From assembly GCF_029213205.1 (NCBI RefSeq), contig NZ_JARGNH010000010.1:1-64000 (forward strand): a DNA stretch of 64,000 bases. The letters are read 5' to 3'. Positions 18,502-27,247 of the stretch are shown here, piece by piece (the first letter of the stretch is position 1; each line of letters begins with the position of its first letter). The notes beneath the pieces are model-generated. The model made no database searches, had not been told where the DNA came from, and worked only from the letters and a program-made list of their open reading frames with translations. The position numbers were made by a program, and so were the translations under genes. The DNA is from Pseudooceanicola sp. GTDB lineage: Bacteria; Pseudomonadota; Alphaproteobacteria; Rhodobacterales; Rhodobacteraceae.

Positions 18502-19365
18502 TTATTCCGCCGCCAGCGGTAGATCCTTTTTGCGGCCAATCTCGGACAGGTCGCAGATGACCGAGCGCAGCAGCCGCTGGAAGGCGCCGAAATTGGCATT
18601 CGGCTGCACCCGGCGTTCGTCCATGTAGATCGCCCGGTCAATCTCGACCTGCACCGCGTGTTGCTGGCGCGACGGGCGGCCATAATGCTGGGTGACATAG
18701 GCCCCGGCAAAGGGCGCGTTGCGGATCACATGCAGACCGGCGGCGGCAAAAGCCGCCTCGATCCGGTCCACCACCGCCGCCTCGGCCGAAGCGCCAAAGC
18801 GGTCACCGATCACCACATCGGGACGTTTCGCCCCGATCCGGGCGATGCAATCCACCGCCTCATGCGGCATCGAATGGCAATCGATCAGGATCGCCTCGCC
18901 AAAGCGGCGCTGGGTCCGGTCCAACTGCGCCTGCAGTGCGTCATGATAGGGTCGCCAGCAGGCGTCTATGCGCCGCTGTGCCTCGGCCATCGGGATCTTG
19001 CCGCGATAGATCGCCCGACCGTTCGACACCACCCGTGGAATCACCCCAAGGCCCGAAGAGATGCGCGGGTTATGGGTGGCCCGGCGCACCCCCTCGACCA
19101 GGGCGGGATCAAGCTCATCCGCGCTACGGTTGAGGTCGACAAAGGCGCGCGGCACGCTGGCCGCGATCAGCGGCGCACCAAAGTCGAGCGCTGCCATGAA
19201 CAGGTCATCGACAAAGGCATCTTCGGAGGAGCGCACCTGAAACCCGTCCAGCACGCTGGCGCGCAAAAAGTCGCGCGGATAGTCCCGGCCGCTGTGCGGC
19301 GAGGCAAAGACCACGCTGGTGGTCTGCAGTTGCGGTGCGAACAAACGGTATGGACGACTGGCCAT
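18502..19365 (-). CDS. N-formylglutamate amidohydrolase family protein
   Basis: This 287-residue protein belongs to the N-formylglutamate amidohydrolase (HutG-type) family, zinc-dependent enzymes that release formate and glutamate in one histidine degradation route. Motifs visible are FASPHSGRDYP near the N-terminus, the SSEDAFVDDLF block, VPRAFVDLNRSADELDP, and ILIDCHSMPHEA, which supplies probable metal ligands. GGGAGG lies upstream of the ATG at 19365. No other histidine-utilisation genes are nearby, so the substrate could be another formyl- or acyl-amino acid; many Rhodobacterales carry such stand-alone copies. Confidence 0.88.
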   Translation of the reverse strand: MASRPYRLFAPQLQTTSVVFASPHSGRDYPRDFLRASVLDGFQVRSSEDAFVDDLFMAALDFGAPLIAASVPRAFVDLNRSADELDPALVEGVRRATHNPRISSGLGVIPRVVSNGRAIYRGKIPMAEAQRRIDACWRPYHDALQAQLDRTQRRFGEAILIDCHSMPHEAVDCIARIGAKRPDVVIGDRFGASAEAAVVDRIEAAFAAAGLHVIRNAPFAGAYVTQHYGRPSRQQHAVQVEIDRAIYMDERRVQPNANFGAFQRLLRSVICDLSEIGRKKDLPLAAE

Positions 19366-19509
19366 GGCGCCTCCCTTGCCGGGATGATAGCGTTTTTCTG
19401 AGCTGCCAAAAGCCCTTGATCCTGCATTCGACTCCTTTTATAGACCTCCAGACCGGCGCGGAATAATCCCGCGCCCCTTTTATTGGGGCTGGGGCCGTGC
19501 AGGTAAGAT

Positions 19510-19584
19510 GGGTGATTAGCTCAGCGGTAGAGCACTTCGTTGACATCGAAGGGGTCACTGGTTCGATCCCAGTATCGCCCACCA
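19510..19584 (+). tRNA. tRNA-Val (anticodon GAC)
   Basis: The sequence folds as a cloverleaf. The acceptor arms are GGGTGAT and ATCGCCC, the D arm is AGCTCAGCGGTAGAGC, the anticodon stem CTTCG/CGAAG encloses the loop TTGACAT with anticodon GAC (valine), and the T arm contains GGTTCGATCCC. The CCA end is encoded. It is followed 72 bases later by rpmJ. Confidence 0.97.
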
Positions 19585-19656
19585 TGAATTCATCGGTTTC
19601 CTCAGGGAAGCCACCCGCAACCGGCGCTTGTGCGCCACGACCTGAGAGGGCCGACC

Positions 19657-19782
19657 ATGAAGGTTCGCAACTCCCTTCGCTCACTCAAGAACCGTCACCG
19701 GGATTGCCGCGTCGTGCGCCGTAAGGGCCGCGTCTACGTGATCAACAAGACACAGCGCCGGTTCAAAGCGCGTCAGGGCTGA
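19657..19782 (+). CDS. rpmJ: 50S ribosomal protein L36
   Basis: This 41-codon gene encodes [20 protein letters not shown] and ends FKARQG. It is the longer, cysteine-poor L36 variant common in proteobacteria: only one cysteine remains, so the zinc-binding site of the classical CXXC...CX4H form is absent. L36 binds 23S rRNA in the large subunit. GAGAGGG seven bases upstream is a good ribosome-binding site, and a strong terminator follows 25 bases after the stop. It may be co-transcribed with the upstream tRNA-Val or have its own promoter in the 72-base gap. Confidence 0.96.
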   Translation: MKVRNSLRSLKNRHRDCRVVRRKGRVYVINKTQRRFKARQG

Positions 19783-19807
19783 TAAGCCCCTGACGCTGCC
19801 GTGACCG

Positions 19808-19832
19808 AAAGGCCGCCCTTGGGCGGCTTTTT
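19808..19832 (+). terminator. Rho-independent terminator after rpmJ
   Basis: The stem GCCGCC / GGCGGC with loop CTTG is flanked by AAAG and five T residues, a classic intrinsic terminator for rpmJ. Confidence 0.88.
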
Positions 19833-19942
19833 CGCGTTTCGGGATGGCACGGGCCGGCCCACAGCATGACCTGGATCATTCTGCGACGCAGCGAACTGCT
19901 GTAGACTGGTGCGGACTCGCCCTCGCACAGCGGATTCGCCCG

Positions 19943-21796
19943 ATGCCCAAAACCAAGACACCCCGTAAATCCGACACCGGCGCGGTGAAACCCGCGCAGC
20001 TGCCGGTGCCAGCCCCCCGCGTCGAGCCAGAGGTGGCCGCCGCGGTGACGCCACCTGCCCGGCCGGAGCCCGCCTATCCGCGTGCCGGATTGGACCGGCG
20101 CTGGCGCGCCGCGATGGCGCGGGCCACCGGCGGCGTGTCAGCCACTGCCACCATCGAGGCCTGGAGCGACTGGATGCTGCATCTGGCCAGCGCCCCCGGA
20201 CGTCAGGCCGATCTGGCCGAACGGGCCATGTCCAACAGCGCCGCCGTCTGGACCTGGGCCATGAAGGGCATGGCCGGAGGCAAGCTGCCGCAACCGGCAC
20301 CGTTCCAGCCAGCATCCTATGACCATCGGTTCAGCCATCCCGATTGGGCCAAGCTGCCCTTCGCGCTGTGGCAGCAGAGCTTTCTTGCCACCCAGGACTG
20401 GTGGAACCAGACCAACACCGACATCCCCGGCCAACAAACGCACAGCGCCGACCGGATGCGGTTCCTGCTGCGCCAGCTGCTCGACAGTGTTGCCCCCTCG
20501 AACATGGCCATGCTGAACCCGGAAATCCTGGAAACCAGCCGCGCCCGGGGCGGCGCCAATTTCGCCGAAGGGGCGCGGCATTGGGTCGAGGATGTGCAGC
20601 GGCTGATCACCCAGACCCCGAAACCGCTGCCCGAGGGCTTTGCGATTGGCCAGGATATCGCCTGCACCAAGGGCCAGGTGGTGTTTCGCAACGACCTGAT
20701 CGAGCTGATCCAATATGCGCCGCAGACCGATAAAGTGCGCGCCGAGCCGGTGCTGATCGTGCCAGCCTGGATCATGAAATATTACATCCTCGACCTCAGC
20801 CCGCAGAATTCGATGATCAACTACCTCGTCGGTCAGGGCTTTACCGTCTACGCGATCTCCTGGTGCAATCCGGGCGCCGATCAGGCCGAGTTGACGCTTG
20901 AGGATTATCGCAAGCGCGGCGTGATGGCGGCACTGGACGTGATCTCGGCGATCCAGCCGGGGCAAAAGATCCACGCCAGCGGCTATTGCCTGGGCGGCAC
21001 CATGCTGGCGATTGCCGCCGCGACGATGGCCCGAGACGGTGATGCCCGGCTTGCCACGATCACCCTGATGGCAGCGCAGACGGATTTCACCGAAGCCGGT
21101 GAATTGCTTCTGTTCCTTGACGAAAGCCAAGTGTCCTATCTTGAGGATCTGATGTTCGATCAGGGCTATCTGGCGAAGCCACAGATGGCCGGGACCTTTG
21201 CCGCGATCCGGGCCGAAGATCTGATCTGGACCCGGGCGGTGCGCCGCTATCTCCTCGGGCTGGAGGAGGAGGCGACCGATATCGGCGTCTGGAACGCCGA
21301 TGTCACCCGGATGCCGGCACGGATGCATTCACAATATCTGCGCAGCCTGTTCCTGGAAAATCGGTTGAGCGCCGGACGCTTTGCCGTCGAAGGCCGGGTG
21401 ATCTCGCTCGGTGACATCACCGTTCCGATGTTCGTGGTGGCCACCGAAAGCGATCACATCGCGCCATGGAAGTCGGTCTACAAGCTGAACCTGTTCAGCC
21501 ATGTCGACACCACCTTTGTGCTGACCAAGGGCGGCCATAATGGCGGCATTGTCAGCGAACCGGGGCATCCGGGCCGACATTACCGCATCGCCACCCGCAA
21601 ACACGGGGCGCGCTATGTCGATCCCGACAGCTGGTTCGCGCAGCAGGCGCCGCAAGACGGGTCCTGGTGGCCCGAATGGAGCGACTGGCTCAGCCACCTC
21701 AGCGGCGCCAGCGTGACACCGCCGCCAGACGGCGCACCCGAGGCCGGATATCCGGCCCTGGAGCCTGCCCCGGGCCGCTATATCTTGCAGACCTAG
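19943..21796 (+). CDS. phaC: Class I poly(3-hydroxyalkanoate) synthase
   Basis: PhaC polymerises (R)-3-hydroxyacyl-CoA into storage polyester granules. The start at 19943 (MPKTKTPRK) gives 617 residues; an upstream in-frame codon lies in the terminator region. After a disordered, proline-rich N-terminus, the N-terminal PhaC domain precedes an alpha/beta-hydrolase core. The lipase-like box is GYCLGGT with the nucleophilic cysteine (about residue 349), the aspartate is in TESDHIAPW (about 502), and the general-base histidine is in GGHNGGIV (about 531). Length fits class I enzymes that work without PhaE or PhaR subunits. No phaA, phaB, phaZ or phasin gene is adjacent. Its stop codon overlaps that of the convergent next gene. 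Confidence 0.95.
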   Translation: MPKTKTPRKSDTGAVKPAQLPVPAPRVEPEVAAAVTPPARPEPAYPRAGLDRRWRAAMARATGGVSATATIEAWSDWMLHLASAPGRQADLAERAMSNSAAVWTWAMKGMAGGKLPQPAPFQPASYDHRFSHPDWAKLPFALWQQSFLATQDWWNQTNTDIPGQQTHSADRMRFLLRQLLDSVAPSNMAMLNPEILETSRARGGANFAEGARHWVEDVQRLITQTPKPLPEGFAIGQDIACTKGQVVFRNDLIELIQYAPQTDKVRAEPVLIVPAWIMKYYILDLSPQNSMINYLVGQGFTVYAISWCNPGADQAELTLEDYRKRGVMAALDVISAIQPGQKIHASGYCLGGTMLAIAAATMARDGDARLATITLMAAQTDFTEAGELLLFLDESQVSYLEDLMFDQGYLAKPQMAGTFAAIRAEDLIWTRAVRRYLLGLEEEATDIGVWNADVTRMPARMHSQYLRSLFLENRLSAGRFAVEGRVISLGDITVPMFVVATESDHIAPWKSVYKLNLFSHVDTTFVLTKGGHNGGIVSEPGHPGRHYRIATRKHGARYVDPDSWFAQQAPQDGSWWPEWSDWLSHLSGASVTPPPDGAPEAGYPALEPAPGRYILQT

Positions 21797-23571
21797 TGAC
21801 CGCCGACGATCAGCAACGCCATCGTGTCATTGCCGACATACCCGGTCGTCGGCAATCCGTTGCTGGTCTGGAACTGCCGGATCGCATTGCGGGTCCGGGC
21901 ATCGAAGACGCCATCCACCGGGCCCGGGTTGAAGCCAAATCCGGTGAGTCGCTGTTCGATCAACAGGCGTGTCACCGGATTGCCCGCGAGTCCCGCCTCT
22001 TCGCGCTTGGCCTTCGCGACTTCCCTGCTGTCGCGGGTGTTGCCCTGCAATGCGTCGATGCGGCTGCGCGCCTCATCGGCAAAGCGGCCACGCGGGTAGC
22101 GATCGAGGTAGTCCCGATAGGCGGCAACGCTGTCCTGACCGCGGGCCGTTTCCCAGATCCGACGCTCTTCGCGCCCGGCCTCTTCCTGACGGCGATCTTC
22201 GATGGCCTGCAACGCCGCCCTTGCCTCATCGGCATAACGGCCACGCGGGTAGCGGTTGAGGAAATCGCGATAGGCGGCCTCAGTGTCGTTGCGCCGTGCG
22301 GTTTCCCAGTCGCGGCGTTCTTCGCGGCGGGCCTCTTCGGCGCGGCGGTCATCGATGATCTTCAGCCGCTCGCGGGCGGTGTCGGCAAAGACCCCGCGCG
22401 GATAGCGGTTCAGATAGGCCCGCAGCGCAGCCTCGTCCTGGCCCTGGCCAAGGTCGCGCCAATAGGCGCGGTCGGCGCGCTCCACCGCCGCCTGGCGGTC
22501 ACGCTCCTCTTGCGCCAGCTGCGCCGCCTTGCGGTCGGCAGCGGCCTGGATCGCCGCGACCTGTGGCCGATTCAGATAGCCGGTGGCGGCCTGGCCATTG
22601 GCCTCTTGCCAGGCGCTGATCGCGCGCCGTGTGGCCGGGCCGAACAACCCGTCGACGCCCCTTGTGCTATAGCCGATCGCGGTCAGATTGCTCTGGATCA
22701 CCCGCCGCTGGTCGCGGCTGAGGTTCAGCGCCGCCTCATCGGCCTGGGCCCGGCGTTCCGGTTCCAGCTCGAGATCGGCAATCGCATCGCGCGCCTCGGC
22801 AATGAATTTGCCGCTGGGATACCGGTCGATATAGGCCTGATAGGCGTCAACCGTATTCAGATCGCGCACCGCCGACCAATAAGCGATTTCGCCGGTGTCG
22901 GTGGTTGTGACGCGCAACAACCCGGCATCGGGCGACAGGTAACCGGTCAGATCGACACCGGTTCCTGCGGCCTCGGCCGCCTCGGCATAGCTGGTGTTCG
23001 GGTCAAGGATCGCATCCTGCAACAGCGCCAGCAGCCCGGCGTTCGGACCCTGCACCAGGGTCACCCCCTCGGGCAGCGGCACCGGCGCCGATCCGGCGGT
23101 CAGGCCAGCGCCAACCTCGGCCATCTTTTCAGGCCGCGCGACCATCACCACCGCATGCCCCGGCGCGCTCCCCGCGAGGCCGGTTAGCGGCGCCAGTGGC
23201 AGCCCCTGCGCCCCGACAGCAAAAAGGTCGGGGCGATCCGCCTCGCGGCCCATCAGCCAGCCCTCGCTGGTGCTGCCTGCCAGATGCCCGGAAAGCACGA
23301 TAACCAGCCGGTTATCATCATCCGCCTGCGCGGCCACGGAAAACTCTCCGGCCAGCTTGTGCATTTCGGGGCCGGTCAGATCGGCGCCGCGGAACACCTG
23401 GAACCCGGCCCGGTCCAGCGCCAGGTCAAAGGCACGTTCGCTGCGCTCGGTGCGCAGATCCGGCGCCCGGTCATAATCGGAATTGACGATCACCAGGGCC
23501 AAATCCGCAGCGGCCACCGGTGCGGCGACCAAAGCGGCTAGCGCCGGGCCGAACATGCGTGAAAATCTCAT
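21793..23571 (-). CDS. Secreted caspase-like protein with peptidoglycan-binding domains
   Basis: The 592-residue protein starts at 23571, where GGAG precedes the ATG and a signal peptide follows (FGPALAALVAAPVAAADLA). Residues about 22-175 resemble the caspase-like (peptidase C14) fold: a beta-strand block ALVIVNSDYDRAPDL, then VIVLSGHLAGS with the expected histidine. The strand that should carry the catalytic cysteine reads AVVMVARPEKM, so the site looks inactive. Two peptidoglycan-binding-type repeats occur, about 300-350 and at the C-terminus (RLLIEQRLTGFGFNPGPVDG). Between them are three TPR-like units ending in YPRGVFADTAR, YPRGRYADEAR and YPRGRFADEAR, plus a fourth, YPSGKFIAEAR, earlier. 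It is probably a periplasmic scaffold; function is unknown. Confidence 0.72.
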   Translation of the reverse strand: MRFSRMFGPALAALVAAPVAAADLALVIVNSDYDRAPDLRTERSERAFDLALDRAGFQVFRGADLTGPEMHKLAGEFSVAAQADDDNRLVIVLSGHLAGSTSEGWLMGREADRPDLFAVGAQGLPLAPLTGLAGSAPGHAVVMVARPEKMAEVGAGLTAGSAPVPLPEGVTLVQGPNAGLLALLQDAILDPNTSYAEAAEAAGTGVDLTGYLSPDAGLLRVTTTDTGEIAYWSAVRDLNTVDAYQAYIDRYPSGKFIAEARDAIADLELEPERRAQADEAALNLSRDQRRVIQSNLTAIGYSTRGVDGLFGPATRRAISAWQEANGQAATGYLNRPQVAAIQAAADRKAAQLAQEERDRQAAVERADRAYWRDLGQGQDEAALRAYLNRYPRGVFADTARERLKIIDDRRAEEARREERRDWETARRNDTEAAYRDFLNRYPRGRYADEARAALQAIEDRRQEEAGREERRIWETARGQDSVAAYRDYLDRYPRGRFADEARSRIDALQGNTRDSREVAKAKREEAGLAGNPVTRLLIEQRLTGFGFNPGPVDGVFDARTRNAIRQFQTSNGLPTTGYVGNDTMALLIVGGH

Positions 23572-23608
23572 CCGTTCTCCTTCCGACCGCGGGCCGAAGG
23601 CGCCGGGC

Positions 23609-24829
23609 CTAGTCGTAACTGCGCAGATCCTCAATCACCTTGCCGTCGTTGGGCAGGCTGCCTGGCGGCACAATCTCGATCTTGCCTTTCAGCTTCAGCG
23701 CATCGACGATCGAGGCTTGGAACTGTGCCCCGTCGCCAGCGCTGGCCGTTTCGATTCGTACGATCATGATATCCATTTCGCCATCACGATCCGCAATCAC
23801 ACGCGCCTTTGATATCTCGTCATGTTTCGCGACCAGCGCCGCCACCTGTTCGGGACGCACGAACATCCCCTTGATCTTGGTGGTTTGATCGGCGCGCCCC
23901 ATCCAGCCCTTGATCCGCATATTGGTGCGTCCGCAGGGGCTGCTGCCCTCCATCGCCGCGCTGAGATCGCCGGTGGCGAACCGGATCAGCGGGTAATCCG
24001 GGTTCAGCGTGGTCACCACGACCTCGCCGACTTCGCCCGGCTGGACCGGGTTGCCGGTGCCCGGGGTGACGATTTCGACGATCACCCCCTCGTCGACGAT
24101 CAACCCCTCCATTGCCGAGGATTCATAGGCGATGTTGCCCAGATCAGCGGTGGCATAGCTTTGCAGGCAGGCGATGCCGCGATCCGCATATTCCTGGCGC
24201 AGCGACGGGAACAGGGCGCCGCCGCCCACCGCGGCGCGGCTGATCTTGAGCGCCAGCCCCATCGCCTCGGCCTTGTCGAGGATCACCTTGAGGTAATCCG
24301 GCGTCCCGGCATATGCGGTGACCCCGACATCATGCGCCGCCTGCGCCTGCAGTTCGGTCTGCCCGGTCCCGGCGGGCAGCACCGCCGCACCCACCGCCCG
24401 GGCGCCGTTTTCAAAGATCATCCCGGCCGGGGTCAGGTGATAGCCGAAACAGTTCTGCACGATATCGCCCTTGCCGATGCCGCAGGCATGCAGAAACCGG
24501 CCCATCCGCCACCAGTCGTGGCCATTGCCGCCCGGCTCATAGATCGGCCCAGGCGATTGGAACACATGGGCAAAGCCGCTGACCGGCAATGTGGTCAGCC
24601 CGCCAAAGGGGGCAACGGATTTCTGCGCCGAAACCAGGTCGGATTTGCGCAGCACCGGCAACCTGGCCAGCGCCGCGACCGAGGTGATCGTGTGCGCCTC
24701 GACATCGCGCAGCGCGCCATAACCCGGCAGCGATTGTGCCGCTTCGATCTGCATCGGCAGATCCCGGGAAATGGCGGCGGCGCGCTCATCGGCGCTGCGG
24801 GTTTCGGCGGTATCAAAATAGGTGCTCAT
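23609..24829 (-). CDS. Phenylacetate-CoA ligase-like adenylate-forming enzyme
   Basis: This 406-residue protein belongs to the PaaK-like branch of the adenylate-forming superfamily, which activates aryl or other carboxylic acids to CoA thioesters. The start at 24829 has GAGGG five bases upstream. The N-terminal domain spans to about residue 310 and includes AVGGGALFPSLRQEY and RFATGDLSA; the C-terminal domain has RIKGWMGRADQTTKIKGMFV, typical of the PaaK hinge region, and ends with the catalytic-lysine region NDGKVIEDLRS. It is last in the Liv transporter gene run, which suggests it activates the imported substrate, but the substrate is unknown. It is shorter than PaaK itself (about 430). Confidence 0.85.
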   Translation of the reverse strand: MSTYFDTAETRSADERAAAISRDLPMQIEAAQSLPGYGALRDVEAHTITSVAALARLPVLRKSDLVSAQKSVAPFGGLTTLPVSGFAHVFQSPGPIYEPGGNGHDWWRMGRFLHACGIGKGDIVQNCFGYHLTPAGMIFENGARAVGAAVLPAGTGQTELQAQAAHDVGVTAYAGTPDYLKVILDKAEAMGLALKISRAAVGGGALFPSLRQEYADRGIACLQSYATADLGNIAYESSAMEGLIVDEGVIVEIVTPGTGNPVQPGEVGEVVVTTLNPDYPLIRFATGDLSAAMEGSSPCGRTNMRIKGWMGRADQTTKIKGMFVRPEQVAALVAKHDEISKARVIADRDGEMDIMIVRIETASAGDGAQFQASIVDALKLKGKIEIVPPGSLPNDGKVIEDLRSYD

Positions 24830-24941
24830 CGCATCCCTCATCGCATAGGGCGCCCATCCGGGGCGCGCGTCGGCTCCGGCGCCGCCGGATCGGCGGGCGC
24901 TGCTCCTTCATTCGGTTGACAGCGCGTCTGGCGCCGCCGGT

Positions 24942-25793
24942 TCAGCTCAACCAGCGCTTGCGGCGACGGTAAGAGCGGACGTCACGGAAGGACTTGCGTC
25001 CCTCGTCCGAGACGCCGAGGTAGAATTCTTTTACATCCGGGTTTTCGAGCAACTCGGCGGCGGGGCCGTCCATCACCACCCGACCGGATTCCAGAATATA
25101 GCCGTAATGTGCGAAACGCAGTGCGACATTGGTGTTCTGTTCGGCCAGCAGGAAAGTCGCGCCTTCCTTTTCGTTCAGGCTTTTGACGATGTTGAAAATC
25201 TCTTCGACCAGCTGCGGCGCCAGCCCCATCGACGGCTCGTCCAGCAGGATGGTTTCCGGGCGCGACATCAGCGCGCGGCCGATCGCCACCATCTGCTGTT
25301 CGCCGCCCGAGGTGTAACCGGCCTGGCTTTTCCGGCGCTCTTTCAGGCGCGGAAAATAGGTATAGACCTTGTCCAGGTCGGCCTCGATCTCGCCCCGGCT
25401 CGATCGCCTGGTATAGGCGCCGGTCATCAGGTTTTCCTCGACCGTCAGATGCTCAAAGCAATGACGGCCCTCCATCACCTGGATGACACCCTTTTGCACC
25501 AGCTCGGTCGGGTTCAACCCATAGATCGGCTCACCGCGATAGATGATCCGGCCCTTGGTCACCTCGCCACGCTCGGAGTGCAGCAGGTTCGAGATTGATT
25601 TCAGCGTGGTGGTCTTGCCTGCGCCGTTGCCGCCCAGCAGGGCGGTGATGCCACCTTTGGGCACCGACAGCGAGACGCCTTTGAGGACAAGGATCACATG
25701 GTTGTAGATCACCTCGATATTGCTGACCTGGAGCAGCGGTTCGTCAGCCGGTGCGGCGACGTCGGTCGGTTTGATCGTCTCAGCCTGGGTCAT
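24942..25793 (-). CDS. livF: Branched-chain amino acid-type ABC importer ATPase (LivF-like)
   Basis: This is the second ATPase of the Liv-type ABC importer. The ATG at 25793 is used; further upstream codons lie in an unconserved basic stretch. Walker A is GGNGAGKTT, the Q-loop region is VIQVMEGRHCFEHLTVEENL, the signature is TSGGEQQMVAIGRAL (TSGGE rather than LSGGQ, a known LivF variation), Walker B is TILLDEPSMGLAP, and the switch histidine position is replaced by Gln in LLAEQNTNVALRF, also usual in LivF proteins. At 283 residues it has about 25 extra N-terminal residues and a basic C-terminal tail. It lies downstream of the binding-protein gene in the same operon. Confidence 0.9.
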   Translation of the reverse strand: MTQAETIKPTDVAAPADEPLLQVSNIEVIYNHVILVLKGVSLSVPKGGITALLGGNGAGKTTTLKSISNLLHSERGEVTKGRIIYRGEPIYGLNPTELVQKGVIQVMEGRHCFEHLTVEENLMTGAYTRRSSRGEIEADLDKVYTYFPRLKERRKSQAGYTSGGEQQMVAIGRALMSRPETILLDEPSMGLAPQLVEEIFNIVKSLNEKEGATFLLAEQNTNVALRFAHYGYILESGRVVMDGPAAELLENPDVKEFYLGVSDEGRKSFRDVRSYRRRKRWLS

Positions 25794-25869
25794 CCTGTCC
25801 TCGAAATCCGGTTGGGCCACATGGCCCGGTTTGGTGTGCCGGGGCCCATCGGGGCCCCGGCGCGTCGCG

Positions 25870-27159
25870 TTACATTTTGCAGTCGCGCGGCGTGATGTTG
25901 TTTTCCTTGGCATAGGCCATGGAATCTTCTTCGATCAGCGGATCGATCACATCGAAATCAGGATCCATGAAATCCGTGATCAAGGACCACGCTTTGGCGG
26001 ACGCGTCCCATTGCTGGACCGCCGCCTGACGCGGTGCCGAATGGACGGCGCAGGACAGTTTAATCGCACCGCCCATGCCTTTCAGGCCAAGTTCGGTGAA
26101 CCGGTCAGCAGAAATGTCGAGCGCTTCCATCGCGTCGCGCATGTCGGATGGCGTGATCGCGCTTTTGCCCGTCTTGGCCTGCGCGCCACGGATGGCTTCG
26201 GCCACGACGGCGGCGGAATAGACGCCACGGTTGTAACCGACTTCACCCCATTTGGTGCCGTCGCCGGCGTTCTTGCCCGCGTCGATCACTTGTTCCTTGA
26301 TCGCCTGCAGCGTCGGATAATCGGTGCCGGTGCCGTTGAAGGCCAGGGCTTTGTAGCCGTTGGCACCTGCGCCCGCGGGCAGAACATCACCCTCGGAACC
26401 GGACCACCAGACACCGATGAACTTGTCCATCGGGAAACGGATGTTTGCGGCTTCTTGCACAGCAACCTGGTTCATCACGCCCCAGCCCCAGAACAGGACA
26501 TAGTCAGGACGTTCGCGGCGAATTTGGAGCCATTGCGATTTCTGCTCCTGACCGGGGCTGTCAACCGCGATCTGAAGAAGCTCGAACCCGTGTTTTTCGC
26601 TCAGTTTTTCGAGCGTACGGATCGGTTCCTTGCCATAGGCAGAGTTGTGATAGAGCAATGCGATCTTCTTGCCCTTCAGCGAACCACCTTCTTCGCTCAT
26701 CGCGTATTTCACCGCGACCGAGGCGCCGTCCCAATAGGTCACCGGCAGGTTGAACACCCACTTGAAAACCTTGCCATTCACCGCCGAGGTCCGGCCATAG
26801 GCCACGGACCACACCGGAATGCCGTCTGCGGAGGCTTTTGGGATCAGCTGATAGGTGATGCCCGTCGATTGCGGGATATACAGCAGAGCGCCTTGGCCCT
26901 TGGTCTGCTCATAGCATTCCACACCTTTTTCGGTGTTGTATGCGGTTTCGCATTCCATAACGTTGATTTTTTCGCCACCGATGCCGCCGTCACGATCGTT
27001 CAGCAGCGTCATGTAATCAGAAAAACCGTCGGCAAAAGGAATGCCCGAGATCGCATAGGCGCCGGTCCGGTAGTTCAACGCGGGGATGACCAGCTCGGCC
27101 ATCGCAGGCGCCACCGTCATCAAAGTCGCGGCGGCCGCCGCAAGTAGTTTCAGTCTCAT
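25870..27159 (-). CDS. Periplasmic substrate-binding protein of the Liv-type importer
   Basis: This 429-residue protein belongs to the type I periplasmic binding protein (Leu/Ile/Val-binding) family. A signal peptide, MRLKLLAAAAATLMTVAPAMA, precedes the mature domain. GGAGG lies upstream of the ATG at 27159. It belongs to the longer subgroup (about 400-435 residues) often linked to importers for aromatic, urea, amide or other organic acids rather than leucine; the mature N-terminus ELVIPALNYRTGAYAISGIP is typical of this subgroup. As the binding protein it sets substrate specificity. The neighbouring acyl-CoA ligases suggest a carboxylic acid. The gene sits mid-operon and is probably the most highly expressed component. 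Confidence 0.9.
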   Translation of the reverse strand: MRLKLLAAAAATLMTVAPAMAELVIPALNYRTGAYAISGIPFADGFSDYMTLLNDRDGGIGGEKINVMECETAYNTEKGVECYEQTKGQGALLYIPQSTGITYQLIPKASADGIPVWSVAYGRTSAVNGKVFKWVFNLPVTYWDGASVAVKYAMSEEGGSLKGKKIALLYHNSAYGKEPIRTLEKLSEKHGFELLQIAVDSPGQEQKSQWLQIRRERPDYVLFWGWGVMNQVAVQEAANIRFPMDKFIGVWWSGSEGDVLPAGAGANGYKALAFNGTGTDYPTLQAIKEQVIDAGKNAGDGTKWGEVGYNRGVYSAAVVAEAIRGAQAKTGKSAITPSDMRDAMEALDISADRFTELGLKGMGGAIKLSCAVHSAPRQAAVQQWDASAKAWSLITDFMDPDFDVIDPLIEEDSMAYAKENNITPRDCKM

Positions 27160-27247
27160 CGGATTTAATCCTCCCAATTTGGTCTCTACCGATTTCTTGC
27201 CTTTCCGCAGATTGTCGTCCCCGCGGTCTTCGCTCGGTCCCGCCCGC

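Noticed and set aside
22000-22500. Possible DNA tandem repeat array in the caspase-like gene
   Set aside because: The similarity is at protein level (TPR-like units) with diverged DNA, so it is a protein repeat rather than a satellite or CRISPR-like array.
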